From assembly GCA_963678705.1 (NCBI GenBank), contig OY783203.1, positions 39,680,347 to 39,744,346 on the forward strand: a DNA stretch of 64,000 nucleotides. Direction: 5' to 3'. This DNA is from Panorpa germanica (taxonomy: Eukaryota > Arthropoda > Insecta > Mecoptera > Panorpidae). Position numbers and translations under genes: made by a program. The stretch's first letter is position 1, and each line of letters begins with the position of its first letter. The notes beneath the pieces are model-generated. The model had not been told where the DNA came from, did no database searches, and was given only the letters and a program-made list of their open reading frames with translations. Shown one piece after another: positions 63,459 through 64,000 of this stretch.

Positions 63459-64000
63459 TATTTATTTTTTAAAATTAAAACTGCTAACAGAATATAATCT
63501 TGCTGTTCTTCTGCGGTACCAGAGGGATCTTGATACCATAAAAAGGAGGGCCCTCGGAATTTGCGCATTTGTTTATGCAAATCGTCATATATGACTACAT
63601 CGTAATATTGTAATATTAATCGTAATATTAACACTATCAAAAACTTTTCGTTTCCATTTATCTTATCAAGCAAATTTGGAAATGTGAAATTATTCGTCAT
63701 AAAACAGAAAAATCTACAATTAATAGATTCTCCAAACTAATTAAGTCAATCGGGTTTTGAACCATTGCCATTGCATGGACAATGGATGTAGAGGGAGAGA
63801 GATAGAAAGCGAGAGAGACATCACTGTTCTACTTATTGTGAGTGAGTGAATTTCGTATTGTTGTCAGTCTTCAGTCTACGAAGGAAACCTTTCTCCATTG
63901 TTCTAAACGTATACAAAATATATAAAATAATAATTATAACATTAATTGTACACGTCATTTCATAGATGCTTACAAATTGTTAGGACTGTTCATTATTTAA
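63459..64000. other. Right-edge spacer
   Basis: Contains a GA-rich simple stretch near 63,790-63,825. The 80-codon minus-strand frame at 63,458-63,700 overlaps the SINE region and resembles no known protein. Confidence 0.45.

Overview
The window is nuclear DNA of an AT-rich insect. Evidence for this: spliced genes with GT-AG introns, proteins very close to Drosophila Rab39, RpL23, gemini (CP2/LSF factor) and the high-affinity choline transporter ChT, an R1-clade LINE, tRNA-derived SINE fragments, and many small terminal-inverted-repeat (TIR) elements. The order cannot be fixed from the sequence. Very low GC, short introns in housekeeping genes and many MITEs would suit a sternorrhynchan-like hemipteran, but that is inference.

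Layout. 1-1,660: tandem and degenerate repeats. 1,706-4,728: a 5'-truncated R1-clade LINE on the minus strand with one long open frame, a poly(A) tract and a perfect 13-bp target duplication. 6,790-8,713 (minus): a duplicated C-terminal piece of BIRC6/BRUCE with the UBC domain. It keeps introns but has frame breaks and a 375-bp MITE inside its last exon, so I read it as a pseudogene. 9,494-10,221 (plus): RpL23, four exons, complete. 10,540-14,427: tandem repeats, a TA-rich minisatellite and AT-rich spacer. 14,853-19,306 (minus): the gem orthologue, thirteen exons, 870 aa, with an unusual 252-residue first coding exon and a tandem duplication at its 3' end. 20,056-20,623 (minus): the last exons of a gene I do not recognise.

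20,624-30,894 has no recognised gene and carries inverted pairs and single copies of MITEs. 30,895-32,097 (plus): Rab39, two exons, complete. 32,098-43,137 is repeat-rich spacer with one GC-richer, promoter-like stretch near 36.9-37.5 kb. 43,145-59,057 (plus): ChT, ten coding exons, 594 aa, with large introns loaded with mobile elements. 59,058-64,000: non-coding, with a tRNA-like SINE near the end.

The complete genes do unrelated jobs: ribosome, CP2 transcription control, Rab traffic and choline uptake. Nothing suggests a functional cluster. No CRISPR, prophage, toxin system or new multi-gene system was seen. The strongest unusual signals are the MITE pairs in inverted orientation (three places), a MITE family with 2-bp A/T target duplications, the long gem N-terminus and the broken BIRC6 copy. 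Splice junctions were deduced by eye from phase and homology, and no RNA evidence was available.
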